This document shows, piece by piece, positions 1 to 6,702 of a stretch of DNA of 20,878 bases (positions within the stretch are counted from its first letter, which is position 1; each line of letters begins with the position of its first letter). The notes below the pieces were generated by a model. It was not told the DNA's origin and did not search any database. It worked only from the letters and a program-made list of their open reading frames with translations. Source of the stretch: a virus; IMG/VR virus record IMGVR_UViG_3300032315_000891, positions 1-20,878 of that record; one strand, written 5' to 3'. The position numbers and the translations under genes are program-made.

Positions 1-135
1 AATACCTTGCGGGCCTTGTTGATTAGAAATAACAATTTCTGCAGGTGTTGCAGTAGTGGTTGAAACGGTGACATTGTTGGGTGTCTGAGCCGTTACTGTC
101 GTTGTTGTCGTTGGAACATAAACGATAGAAGTCAT
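1..135 (-). CDS. Partial tail-fibre-like protein entering a collagen-like tract
   Basis: This is the first 45 codons of a gene that runs off the low-coordinate edge of the window. The ATG is at 135, 2 nt after the TAA of the upstream gene. The visible part is rich in Thr, Val and Ser, including a run of Thr, and ends in NQQGPQGI. Gly-Pro-Gln-Gly is how collagen-like Gly-X-Y repeats often start in phage fibres after a short beta-rich or disordered head. Function as a fibre or virion decoration is inferred from this and from the neighbouring tail-type gene. The start has only a weak ribosome-binding site, so translation is probably coupled to the gene upstream. The collagen-like reading rests on a single visible repeat unit. 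Confidence 0.6.
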   Translation of the reverse strand, partial: MTSIVYVPTTTTTVTAQTPNNVTVSTTTATPAEIVISNQQGPQGI

Positions 136-137
136 TG

Positions 138-485
138 TTATCGTGTCACTTCGGCTGAAACTACAAGTTCTCCCTGAACAAGTCGGGTAACAGTGCCACT
201 GCCTGCAACCATTTCAAGATCATAAATATAGGTTCCAGCGGCAATGGCTGCAGTTTGTGCTGCACTTTGATCTAAGGTGATTGTGCCTGCAGCGCCACCA
301 AGAGTGATGCCACCGCCTGCAGTAGTCATTGAAAGCACTGTTTCTGTATCTTCAACATCAACGCGAGCCTGTAGGCGTGCAGTGTAGTTGGTGAGATTTA
401 CTGCGGTGCCATCTACTCGCCAAGTCAAAACAAGGTTATAGGTTGAACCCTGCTCAATGCTTAAATCAAGTGTGCCTGCTGCCAT
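138..485 (-). CDS. Small phage structural protein (baseplate/fibre-associated, beta-rich)
   Basis: A 115-aa protein with the pattern IEQGSTYNLVLTW near residues 10-22, NLTNYTARLQAR near 30-41, and IYDLEMV...GTVTRLVQGELVVS near the C-terminus. I recognise this pattern from short proteins in phage tail/fibre regions, where a beta-sandwich domain starts with 'qGsT..l.ltw...g.pvdLtgyta..qvR' and ends with 'yDleL...G.v.rll.G...v'. The exact role is not established. The start has a GGAG ribosome-binding site 8 nt upstream. It lies downstream of the holin-like gene and just before the partial fibre gene, which supports a tail or host-contact role rather than lysis. No signal peptide or membrane segment is seen. 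Confidence 0.65.
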   Translation of the reverse strand: MAAGTLDLSIEQGSTYNLVLTWRVDGTAVNLTNYTARLQARVDVEDTETVLSMTTAGGGITLGGAAGTITLDQSAAQTAAIAAGTYIYDLEMVAGSGTVTRLVQGELVVSAEVTR

Positions 486-512
486 TTGTTTTGCTCCAAA
501 ATTAGTGGTGGA

Positions 513-716
513 TTACTTGTCTGAATTGATGCCGTAGCTCTTATATGTTGGGTCAATCCACTTAAAGATTGGTGCTGCAATTGACCCTAGCAAAACTGCA
601 TATTCAGGCTTTACATCTGCCACCAATGCCAGCAAAACTGTGACTGTTGCAACCCCTACTGAGCGCAAATAAGATTTGAATTCTTCTTTGAATTTGTTAG
701 TTACTTTGATTGCCAT
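513..716 (-). CDS. Putative holin (small two-helix membrane protein)
   Basis: A 67-aa protein with a basic N-terminus (MAIKVTNKFKEEFKSYLR), a hydrophobic segment around residues 19-35 (VGVATVTVLLALVADV), a short Lys-Pro-Glu turn and a second hydrophobic stretch around 39-55 (YAVLLGSIAAPIFKWI), then a polar tail. Size, two-helix topology and position 2 nt after the endolysin gene fit a small holin that would form membrane holes releasing the endolysin. AAGGGC at the end of the endolysin gene, 4 nt upstream, serves as ribosome-binding site. The holin call is from context and topology, not a family signature. The one-helix protein on the other side of the endolysin (1193-1387) could share or take the role. 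Confidence 0.6.
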   Translation of the reverse strand: MAIKVTNKFKEEFKSYLRSVGVATVTVLLALVADVKPEYAVLLGSIAAPIFKWIDPTYKSYGINSDK

Positions 717-718
717 TT

Positions 719-1177
719 TCAGCCCTTCAATCCTGCTATCAACGCTGCAGCTTTTGCAGGTGTTACATCAATTTCAATGTGCATCCAGTCAGGTTTGGCA
801 GTTTTGTATGTGCCACCTGATCGCAAACCATACTTCTTGCAGATTTCAAGTATAGCGGTTTGCTGCTCTTTTGTTAGGTTTCCATCTTTGTCACCTTGCG
901 GGTGACGGCTTGGCCATATATCAATGGCGGTACCACTGGCGTGATTTGAAAGAGTGCCGTTGCCACCGCGTACATCTCTGAACGCATACCCCTGCACTTC
1001 ACCTGGTTCTAACTTTTCAACTCTTTTGTGCCACTCTTTACAAGCTGCAATCAGTAACGGTGCCACCGCCGATGCGCAGCGCAGGCGAACTGGCCTAATG
1101 CCTGGCACTATTGTGAAAATCTTGATGCCAATTTCGGCTTGATTGGCACTTGCTGGCCACCCGTTAGATGATTTCAT
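719..1177 (-). CDS. Endolysin, peptidase M15 (D-Ala-D-Ala carboxypeptidase/VanY-like)
   Basis: A 152-aa zinc peptidase that would cleave peptide bonds in peptidoglycan during lysis. The M15 signature is clear: SNHASGTAID at residues 77-86 matches SxHxxGxAxD with zinc ligands His79 and Asp86, and DWMHIEI supplies His133 with the acidic Glu135. I chose the ATG at 1177, not the upstream in-frame TTG at 1192, because GAAGGGGG sits just 5' of 1177. The protein is one catalytic domain, with no signal peptide and no recognisable wall-binding domain, so it needs a holin to reach the wall. It sits between a one-helix membrane protein and the holin-like gene, forming a lysis cassette. Whether it acts as a carboxypeptidase or an endopeptidase cannot be told from sequence. 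Confidence 0.9.
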   Translation of the reverse strand: MKSSNGWPASANQAEIGIKIFTIVPGIRPVRLRCASAVAPLLIAACKEWHKRVEKLEPGEVQGYAFRDVRGGNGTLSNHASGTAIDIWPSRHPQGDKDGNLTKEQQTAILEICKKYGLRSGGTYKTAKPDWMHIEIDVTPAKAAALIAGLKG

Positions 1178-1192
1178 TGCAACCCCCTTCAA

Positions 1193-1387
1193 TTACTTTT
1201 TTGCAAGCAAATCCAAAACAATTTGCATCTGAGCCTCAAGTCTATTGATGGAGTCACGCATACTGCTGCCGCCATTGGGTTTAAGTTCGTTGAGGTAATG
1301 CTTTACAAGCCATCGAACGCCACCTGCAAAACCGCTAACAATAGCGATTGCAGATACGATCAGCCCAGCCCAGTTTTGTGGTGACAT
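1193..1387 (-). CDS. Small one-helix membrane protein of the lysis cassette
   Basis: A 64-aa protein with one N-terminal transmembrane segment (about residues 5-27, NWAGLIVSAIAIVSGFAGGV), a basic stretch (RWLVKHYLNELK), and a C-terminal amphipathic region (SMRDSINRLEAQMQIVLDLLAKK) likely to form a short coiled coil. The gene directly precedes the endolysin; the endolysin's ribosome-binding site begins right after its stop. Actinophage lysis cassettes often carry such short membrane-anchored coiled-coil proteins as a second holin or holin accessory. That role is inferred. GGGAG lies about 10 nt before the ATG. It could instead be a virion-associated membrane protein. Confidence 0.6.
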   Translation of the reverse strand: MSPQNWAGLIVSAIAIVSGFAGGVRWLVKHYLNELKPNGGSSMRDSINRLEAQMQIVLDLLAKK

Positions 1388-1417
1388 TTGCGCGGTTCTC
1401 CCGTTATGAGTTAGTGA

Positions 1418-1588
1418 TTAGATTTCTTCAGGTGTTGGTGCAGGAAAGAAAAGCCCGCCATCAATGCCGTTGGAATAATCCCAACCGTTTGAATAATTGA
1501 CATACTTGGCAGGGTTATTTAACAAATCCTTTGCATCAACATCAACGACAATGTTTATGACTTTGTTATCCTCAATGATTGCCCACAT
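1418..1588 (-). CDS. 56-aa tail-region protein, unknown function
   Basis: A short ORF (MWAIIEDNKVINIVVDVDAK... ending PAPTPEEI) starting 2 nt after the TAA of the glycine-rich protein. The N-terminus, 'MWAiIedn.V.niv', resembles small proteins encoded directly after fibre genes in many phages, sometimes as a fibre-tip domain or assembly helper. The C-terminus is a Gly-Gly-Leu-Phe-Phe-Pro-rich tail. A GGGTG motif at the end of the upstream gene, 5 nt before the ATG, may serve as ribosome-binding site. Coding nature is supported by tight packing and a protein-like composition; the function is a guess from neighbours. Confidence 0.6.
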   Translation of the reverse strand: MWAIIEDNKVINIVVDVDAKDLLNNPAKYVNYSNGWDYSNGIDGGLFFPAPTPEEI

Positions 1589-1590
1589 TT

Positions 1591-2085
1591 TTACACCCAG
1601 TATTCGATCTCAATTGAACCATTACCACCTGCACCGCTTGCAAGGCCACTGCCTGAGTAACCACCAAATTGCCCACCATTGCCAGCAGATAGGGTTGCAG
1701 TGCCTGCATTTCCAGCACTTGAAGATGCACCGCCACCAGTTCCACCTACGGCACTTGTTGCACCTGTAAATGTTGTTGTGCCACCCGATGAGCCACTATT
1801 GCTACCGCTAACACTTGCGCCACCTGCACCAATTGCATAAGCAATAGAAGCACCTGGAGATGTTGCAAGATTTGTAGCGATTACTTGCCCACCTGAACCT
1901 AGATTACCGAAAACTACTTGTGAACCATTAAGGCTTCCTGATGAACCGCTACCGCCACCGCCACGCAAAGTGGCGTTGATGTATAGAACATTTGCTGGCA
2001 CTGTCCAAGATGTGCCACTGGTAAGATTTACCACATAGCGAGTTTTTGCTGCGCCATCTGAAGCTGGAACTGTTGAAGCACCCAT
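1591..2085 (-). CDS. Glycine-rich putative receptor-binding/fibre-tip protein
   Basis: A 164-aa protein with an N-terminal beta-type segment (VNLTSGTSWTVPANVLYINATLRGGGG, residues 19-45) and then about 110 residues dominated by Gly, Ser, Ala and Thr in GG/GS/GA islands, closing with GGNGSIEIEYWV. This layout, 'W.VP.nv..i...l.GGGG' then a Gly-rich domain and a final 'G..G.i.I.y', is typical of phage glycine-rich tail-tip proteins. Some of these fold as polyglycine-II bundles that display specificity loops. Adhesion is therefore a reasonable inference, not shown. The start is adjacent to the previous stop (TAA then ATG), with GGAG 9 nt upstream. No signal peptide is present. Glycine codons are the main reason the strand opposite also shows an open frame. 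Confidence 0.75.
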   Translation of the reverse strand: MGASTVPASDGAAKTRYVVNLTSGTSWTVPANVLYINATLRGGGGSGSSGSLNGSQVVFGNLGSGGQVIATNLATSPGASIAYAIGAGGASVSGSNSGSSGGTTTFTGATSAVGGTGGGASSSAGNAGTATLSAGNGGQFGGYSGSGLASGAGGNGSIEIEYWV

Positions 2086-2391
2086 TTATGCAATCTCCAT
2101 TCCTGAAATGTGGAAATTGACTGCCGTATTTGATGCGCCGCCCTTGATTGTCTTAGTTGTTGCTAAAACTTGTTTCAGATCAATGTAAATGGTTGAGTTG
2201 CCAACAATCGTTGTGGCACTATGAATTGCAACATCATCAAGACTGAGTGTGAAGGTGTAAGTCGTTGCCGATGTGTTGACAACCACAATGTTTGTAACAA
2301 TGGTTGTTGTGCTTGCTGGCACTGTATAAAGAAGCGTGCTAGTTGTAGTTGTCGCAGCTCCGCGAACAAGCGTTTTTGCCGTATTTGCCAT
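2086..2391 (-). CDS. Small beta-rich virion/fibre-associated protein
   Basis: A 101-aa protein rich in Thr, Ser, Val and Ile, with alternating hydrophobic residues (LLYTVPASTTTIVTNIVVVNTSATTYTFTL) that suggest a small beta-sandwich. 'LYTVPA.tttiv..ivv.Nts...ytftl..d...i' is a pattern I associate with short phage tail or neck decoration proteins. The function is otherwise unknown. It lies between the 48-aa adaptor-like ORF and the glycine-rich protein, with stop and start codons directly adjacent at both ends, so these three are probably co-translated and may assemble together. GGGAG precedes the ATG by 8 nt. Confidence 0.7.
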   Translation of the reverse strand: MANTAKTLVRGAATTTTSTLLYTVPASTTTIVTNIVVVNTSATTYTFTLSLDDVAIHSATTIVGNSTIYIDLKQVLATTKTIKGGASNTAVNFHISGMEIA

Positions 2392-2538
2392 TTAATATGC
2401 TCCCATTGTTTGTGCGATAAAGTTGTCTTGAACTGTTGAATCTGCAGATGAACCAAGAGTGCGGATTGCACTAGCACCATTTTTTACAAGTGCAGTGTCA
2501 TCGGGCGTTGGCCAGTTGTTATAAGTCGTTGTTGCCAT
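2392..2538 (-). CDS. 48-aa tail-fibre-adaptor-like protein
   Basis: A short ORF that is easy to miss. The sequence YNNWPTPDDTALVKNGASAI near the N-terminus, followed by RTLGSSADSTV, matches a motif that in many phages begins tail-fibre proteins ('WPtPddtdLV.dGa.aIr.LG..id'). Here it stands alone as 48 aa and ends before any fibre shaft. The start codon has an excellent AGGAG 5 nt upstream, and the TAA is directly followed by the ATG of the next gene. I infer that it belongs to the fibre/tip module, as a detached adaptor or linker peptide. Packing, ribosome-binding site and the recognisable motif make coding likely. Confidence 0.75.
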   Translation of the reverse strand: MATTTYNNWPTPDDTALVKNGASAIRTLGSSADSTVQDNFIAQTMGAY

Positions 2539-2546
2539 CGTTGCTC

Positions 2547-3698
2547 CTAGTCATAAGTCAGCCAAGTAAGGTTAGCGTTTACCGCGTTCCATTGCAGGGT
2601 TGATAGTGTGTCAATCCAGCGGGATGGGCGGTAAGAGTAAGTTTTATCTGAACTGCGAATTGTAATCTTAGCCATTACTGAATCAAATGAAATGTTCCAG
2701 CCTTCAACAAAGCCCTGGTAGGCGGTGTCGGTGATGGATACTGGCAGGCCAGTAATTGAAATTGGCATACCAAAATACATATTGAGCATTTTGTTCAAAG
2801 TTGTGTTGTTGATGGTTGGGTTATCCAAGCGAATATCAAAAGCTGAAATTGATGTTTTTGGATAAGAACGCATACCAAGATAAACGCCAGCAAGGGTAGT
2901 TGCATCAGCCAAAGTTGCAATTTCGGTGGAATAGGTGCCGCCAATGGTGCCGTAGGTGCCAATTGATGAGGTATTGCTTTGACCTGCATACAATGAGCCG
3001 CCATAGCCAATGTTGATCAAGTTGATAACATCTGAAAGGTTGCGCTGGGATTGGATATTGTTAACACTGATGTATGAAGGGTCAATGGCAAAGTACCCAT
3101 TGATAATTGCATCAGTGTTGCGGCGTTGCTCGCTGGCATAACCAATGGTGTTAACTGTTGTTTCATACACCGCGCCTGTTGCCATCGCTGCATAATTGTT
3201 CACAAGTGTAAGCGCATCATTGGGATTTACTGGGCGCTCCATCAAGGTATAAACGCCTGTATCAATCACATCAATGTTGGCATCAGCTTCAACCAAAATG
3301 CGCTGAATTCGTGATGATTCTAATTCTGATGGGTAGATGGTAGTTCCCGCAGGTGATCGTGAAAGGCCTGCAAATGGGCCAACTGAGGTAACGGTAACGG
3401 TGGCAACATCTGTTGAGGCGGTTGCAACACGCATTGAACCTGCAACTTGGCTAACAGTGCCTGTGAAAATAGTAATGTCAGCGGTGTTGGTTGCGTTTTG
3501 AATTTTGATAACTACGGGGTCGTTGATGTCAATGGGGAAGCCTGTGTTGTTCACATCTATCAGGCGCACTGTTGAAACTGATGCACGCTGCTGATCCCAC
3601 ACATTGTTTCTGCCAAAATCAACGCTGAGCGCACCGATTGCATCGTTGGTGTAAGCAACACCATCAATGGTCACACTTGCGACAATGTTCCAGGTCAT
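2547..3698 (-). CDS. Minor tail / tail-tip protein after the tape measure
   Basis: A 383-aa protein whose ATG overlaps the tape measure stop by 4 nt (ATGA). It starts MTWNIVASVTIDGVAYTNDAI and contains a beta-rich N-terminal region (residues 1-105, with VSTVRLIDVNN and DPVVIKIQN). A mixed middle and C-terminal part follows with PSRWIDTLSTLQWNAV near the end. The position directly after the tape measure is where siphoviruses encode the distal tail or tail-hub proteins that close the tube and anchor fibres; the beta-rich start fits such a role. I cannot assign it to a named family. No Cys, no signal peptide and no enzyme motif are seen. It is the largest protein on the tip side, so it probably builds much of the tip. 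Confidence 0.75.
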   Translation of the reverse strand: MTWNIVASVTIDGVAYTNDAIGALSVDFGRNNVWDQQRASVSTVRLIDVNNTGFPIDINDPVVIKIQNATNTADITIFTGTVSQVAGSMRVATASTDVATVTVTSVGPFAGLSRSPAGTTIYPSELESSRIQRILVEADANIDVIDTGVYTLMERPVNPNDALTLVNNYAAMATGAVYETTVNTIGYASEQRRNTDAIINGYFAIDPSYISVNNIQSQRNLSDVINLINIGYGGSLYAGQSNTSSIGTYGTIGGTYSTEIATLADATTLAGVYLGMRSYPKTSISAFDIRLDNPTINNTTLNKMLNMYFGMPISITGLPVSITDTAYQGFVEGWNISFDSVMAKITIRSSDKTYSYRPSRWIDTLSTLQWNAVNANLTWLTYD

Positions 3699-5716
3699 AG
3701 CAGGGTCACGGCTCGGCTGACACCAATGCCTTGAAAGCCGCCTCTAATGTTGGTGCTGCTATTGATTGCATCCACAACTGAATCGCCAGCCTTTGTTGGG
3801 TCTCCGTTGGTTGTTATGTAGTTGTTAATGACCGTTGTGTTGCTTCCGCCACCGTAACCACCACTGCCTGAGTATCCCATATCTGAACCTGGAAAACCTG
3901 AAGATGCGTAATTGCCAGCACTTGAAGAACCACCAAGAACGCCACCAGTTCCAGGTATTACAGGAACAAAACCGCCATTTTCCAAAATAGTATTTGTTTC
4001 TGCAGGGGTAAGAGGTAATGGTGGCAATTGTGGAGTGTTTGCAAGGATTGAGGCGTAGTAAGCATCAACTGCGGCCTTTGCGCTAATCCAACCACTTGCA
4101 GCAGACAATCCTGGTGAATCTAATCCAGGAAAATCTGTTTGTGAGATTCCAGTAACTTTGGTGATGTATTCAATTACTGCCTCGCGTGGAATACCCCAAG
4201 CCTTTGCAAGATTGTCAATTTCCTCGGTTGAAATTTTGCCATCTTGAATAACCTTGAGAATGTCGGCATAACGCTGGGCGTTGGTGTTGGCCATCATTTG
4301 CTTTTCAATAAAGGCAAGATATGAGGCATCAACGGCCTGAATTGCAAGGTTTTGTTGCTTGATCAGGTTCAGGCGTGCAGCTTCAAGTTGGATTGGGTCA
4401 GTCTCTGATGTTGCCGTTGAACCAAGTTTTTTCAATGCCATTTGAAGGGCAAGAAGTAACTTTTGCTCTGCGGTTAACTTTTTGGTTGTGCCTGCGGTTT
4501 TACCCAAATTGATGTTTAAGTTTTTGAGTCCTTTGAGGAAGTCGGCGGTTGTGCCATCTAATCCATCAAATGTAAATTCAAGGTCTTTGCCATTGCCTTC
4601 TAATTTCTCCAGTTGACCATTGGCATTTTTTACAACCAGGTACAAACCGCCAAGAGTTAATGTAAAGGCGGCAACACCTGCTGCTGCTGCGGCTACTGAA
4701 AGGCCGCCAGTTGCTGCGGCCTGAGCTGCTGCAGCGCCAATGGCTGCGGCTCTGATCGCTTTGTAGGCAGCAACCAGTTTGCCAATAGCCGTAACAAATG
4801 CAATTACTTTGCCTGCCACAAATGTTGCGGTGAAAATTGCGGCAAGTGAGATAAACACATTTTTATTCTTTGCGACAAATTGGAAAACTTTGAACACGAT
4901 GAAGCCGAAGCCAACAACGGCTTTGATAGATGCTTCAAAAGCGGCCACAAGTTTTGTGCCGTTTTCATTGAGCCATTCCTGAAGCGCTGGAATCACTTTT
5001 GTAACAATTGTTTTGTATAGTTCTTCAATAACAGGAAGCAAGGCATTGCCAAGTGTTTCTTTCGCTTCCTCAAAGGCTATGCCCAAACGCTTCATTCTAA
5101 ATTCAAATGTGTTGGCTCGTGTAGATGCTGCCCCTGCAAATGTCTTTGAGGTCAATTCCAAAACGGCATTGAGGTCTTTACTTTTCATCATTGCATCAGT
5201 AATTGGAACGCCTAAGTTTTTCAGCGCCTTAAAATTACCTTGCAGTGCCTTTGTAACGGCATTTGTTGCTGAACCTAGATCAACGCCACCGCCCGCTGAA
5301 ACATCAAGTGCCAAGCCAAGAAGTGCTTGAGCATCTGCCACGCTGCCAGTCATTGCCGCAAGTTTCGATAGGGCTGGCCTTAAATTGTCATCAACTTCGC
5401 CGTAAGCGGCTTGAACCGCGCCAATCCAAACTTCAGTTGCAGCAATAGCGGCATCTGTTGCACCTGTTGTGTTGCGCAAAGAATTGGCAAGAATGGCCTG
5501 AGACTTTTCATCCGCAATTGCAGCTTTGACTGAATCAACACCAATTTTAATGGCAAATGCTGCCGCTGCCGCCCCTGCTATTCCAAATGCTTTTGCAGAT
5601 TTCTTAGCAAAGGCATCAAAGTTTTTGCCAAGTTTGTTAATGTCTTTTGCTGCAGCCTTTGAGCCTTTGTCAGAATACTGCGTGAGGATGCGGGCAACAA
5701 TTGAGCCAACTGCCAT
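3695..5716 (-). CDS. Tape measure protein
   Basis: A 673-aa protein, the longest of the tail module. It starts with a helical, Lys/Ala-rich region (SDKGSKAAAKDINKLGKNFDAFAKKSAKAF), continues with long Ala-rich helices and a central hydrophobic block (about residues 265-365, including AFTLTLGGLYLVV) as in tape measures that insert into membranes. It ends in a Gly/Ser-rich flexible region (about 595-640, e.g. GYSGSGGYGGGSN) and a compact tail. Tape measures set tail length and are ejected ahead of DNA; with the usual ~1.5 angstrom per residue, a tail around 100 nm is expected. No lysozyme, peptidase or transglycosylase motif was found. GCGAGG lies 7 nt before the ATG, which is 3 nt after the preceding stop. 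Confidence 0.92.
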   Translation of the reverse strand: MAVGSIVARILTQYSDKGSKAAAKDINKLGKNFDAFAKKSAKAFGIAGAAAAAFAIKIGVDSVKAAIADEKSQAILANSLRNTTGATDAAIAATEVWIGAVQAAYGEVDDNLRPALSKLAAMTGSVADAQALLGLALDVSAGGGVDLGSATNAVTKALQGNFKALKNLGVPITDAMMKSKDLNAVLELTSKTFAGAASTRANTFEFRMKRLGIAFEEAKETLGNALLPVIEELYKTIVTKVIPALQEWLNENGTKLVAAFEASIKAVVGFGFIVFKVFQFVAKNKNVFISLAAIFTATFVAGKVIAFVTAIGKLVAAYKAIRAAAIGAAAAQAAATGGLSVAAAAAGVAAFTLTLGGLYLVVKNANGQLEKLEGNGKDLEFTFDGLDGTTADFLKGLKNLNINLGKTAGTTKKLTAEQKLLLALQMALKKLGSTATSETDPIQLEAARLNLIKQQNLAIQAVDASYLAFIEKQMMANTNAQRYADILKVIQDGKISTEEIDNLAKAWGIPREAVIEYITKVTGISQTDFPGLDSPGLSAASGWISAKAAVDAYYASILANTPQLPPLPLTPAETNTILENGGFVPVIPGTGGVLGGSSSAGNYASSGFPGSDMGYSGSGGYGGGSNTTVINNYITTNGDPTKAGDSVVDAINSSTNIRGGFQGIGVSRAVTLL

Positions 5717-5719
5717 TTG

Positions 5720-6277
5720 TTAGCCTCGCTTTCCGTTTAAGTGTCTTTGCAATTCTTTTTTGGCATCATCTAATGCCTTTGCAACATTTGCTTGAATTCT
5801 GTCTTTATCTTTATCAACAACACGCCAAACAACGCGAGATGCAGCACCAAATCTATTGCTGATGGTGCGCAGGAATTGTGCGCTTGAACCGCCACCTGTA
5901 CCTGGTTTTGTTTTTCGGCCTGCAACTTCAAAGATTGAACCCGCTGCAGACTTATTGAGCAAAGCGCCCGCGCTGGTTGTGTAATCACCCTTGCGAGTTT
6001 TGCCTTGCGATTTTGTTTTGGTGATCTTGCTGCGAATTTCCCCAGCGTTCCACCCAGGCCAACCTTCACCACCGCGAGTGCGGCCTTTGGCAGCATCTGC
6101 CTTACGCCAGCCACTCATCGGTGGTTCATCGGTAATCAATCCTTTTGCATCGCGTTCAGCTCCAGCAAGTTCAGAATTGATGACTTTGTTAAAGCGCTTT
6201 ACGACATCTTTATCAAATTCTTTTAAGGCATCAAGAGTTTCTTTGATACCGCTGAGAACAATAACTTCATCTGCCAT
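5720..6277 (-). CDS. HK97-gp10-like tail completion protein (tentative)
   Basis: A 185-aa basic protein. The N-terminal helix (IKETLDALKEFDKDVVKRFNKVINSELAGAERDAKGLI), the PPMSGW turn, then GWNAGEIRSKI and LLNKSAAGSIFEVAGRKTK followed by a C-terminal helix resemble proteins of the HK97-gp10-like/minor capsid-tail joining type. In those, 'A..iyE.AG' marks the core. Such proteins normally lie before the tail tube gene; here the gene is between the chaperone and the tape measure. Its ATG follows immediately after the TAA of the chaperone's frameshift ORF, with CGGAG as ribosome-binding site. A tail-assembly role is likely, but the exact identity is uncertain. Confidence 0.5.
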   Translation of the reverse strand: MADEVIVLSGIKETLDALKEFDKDVVKRFNKVINSELAGAERDAKGLITDEPPMSGWRKADAAKGRTRGGEGWPGWNAGEIRSKITKTKSQGKTRKGDYTTSAGALLNKSAAGSIFEVAGRKTKPGTGGGSSAQFLRTISNRFGAASRVVWRVVDKDKDRIQANVAKALDDAKKELQRHLNGKRG

Positions 6278-6463
6278 TTATTTGCTCCGCGCTTTATTTC
6301 GCTCTTTCAGGAATATGATGATTGCTTCCAAAATGCCGTCAGGGGCATCTATTAAATCAATCGGTGAAATTCCCGTTTCCACCGAAACAGCCGCTATTGA
6401 ATAAGTCAGACTGTCTCGGTGGATTCGAAAGAATCGTTTGCCGCCAGTTCCACTGAAACTAGA
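6278..6463 (-). CDS. -1 frame extension of the tail assembly chaperone (gpGT-type 'T' part)
   Basis: In the -1 frame relative to the chaperone gene, codons stay open from just after a TGA at 6464-6466 to a TAA at 6278-6280 that abuts the next ATG. The part beyond the upstream stop reads DSLTYSIAAVSVETGISPID and then LIDAPDGILEAIIIFLKER followed by NKARSK. This resembles the C-terminal part of frameshifted chaperones ('a.a..tGi.p..l......l.am...lker'). There is no convincing start codon with a ribosome-binding site, so expression by frameshift from the upstream gene is the best reading, giving a fusion of about 135 aa. Possible slip sites in the right phase are G GCA AAC (6436-6442) and T TCT TTC (6427-6433); neither is a perfect XXXYYYZ. 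Confidence 0.7.
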   Translation of the reverse strand, partial: SSFSGTGGKRFFRIHRDSLTYSIAAVSVETGISPIDLIDAPDGILEAIIIFLKERNKARSK

Positions 6464-6684
6464 TCATCCAAAAAGTCAGGGCCAAAAGGTTTTACTACTT
6501 TGCCATTGGCTTTAAGAATTTCGTGACCTAGAAAATAGATATGCTCTAGTTTCTGTTCTTCGCCAAGTAGCTTTGCAAAGCCCTTGCCGTACTTTTGCTC
6601 AAAAGCAACGATGATTCTTGGCGTTAATGAATATGTGCCTTCGAACCCATCCTTAGTTTTGACCTTTACTGATAATCCATCCAT
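6406..6684 (-). CDS. Tail assembly chaperone (gpG type)
   Basis: A 92-aa protein placed between the major tail protein and the tape measure, the canonical position of tail assembly chaperones that coat the tape measure during tube assembly. It has a beta start (SVKVKTKDGFEGTYSLTPRIIVAFEQKYGKGFAKLL), then LEHIYFLGHEIL and a short acidic C-terminus ending in a TGA. The pattern '.f..k.g..y.ltpr.ivafE..ygk....l......le.iy.l.we.l' is typical of this family. An AGGGGGA ribosome-binding site is 4 nt before the ATG. The product is probably made in two forms, short and frameshift-extended. Confidence 0.8.
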   Translation of the reverse strand: MDGLSVKVKTKDGFEGTYSLTPRIIVAFEQKYGKGFAKLLGEEQKLEHIYFLGHEILKANGKVVKPFGPDFLDDLVSVELAANDSFESTETV

Positions 6685-6702
6685 TTGTTCCCCCTAAGTT
6701 AG

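Noticed and set aside
1178-1192. TTG start for the endolysin at 1192
   Set aside because: The GAAGGGGG ribosome-binding site lies inside this extension, directly before the ATG at 1177.
2175-2480. 101-aa minus-strand alternative frame
   Set aside because: Low-complexity Leu/Gln/His composition, spans the border of two better-supported genes and has no ribosome-binding site.
5013-5330. Plus-strand ORFs opposite the tape measure (also 4779-4982 and 5526-5723)
   Set aside because: They arise because Ala-rich minus-strand helices lack antisense stops. Composition is biased and no start signals are present.
5991-6404. 137-aa plus-strand ORF opposite gp10-like and chaperone extension
   Set aside because: It would be the only plus-strand gene and covers two supported minus-strand frames; no RBS.
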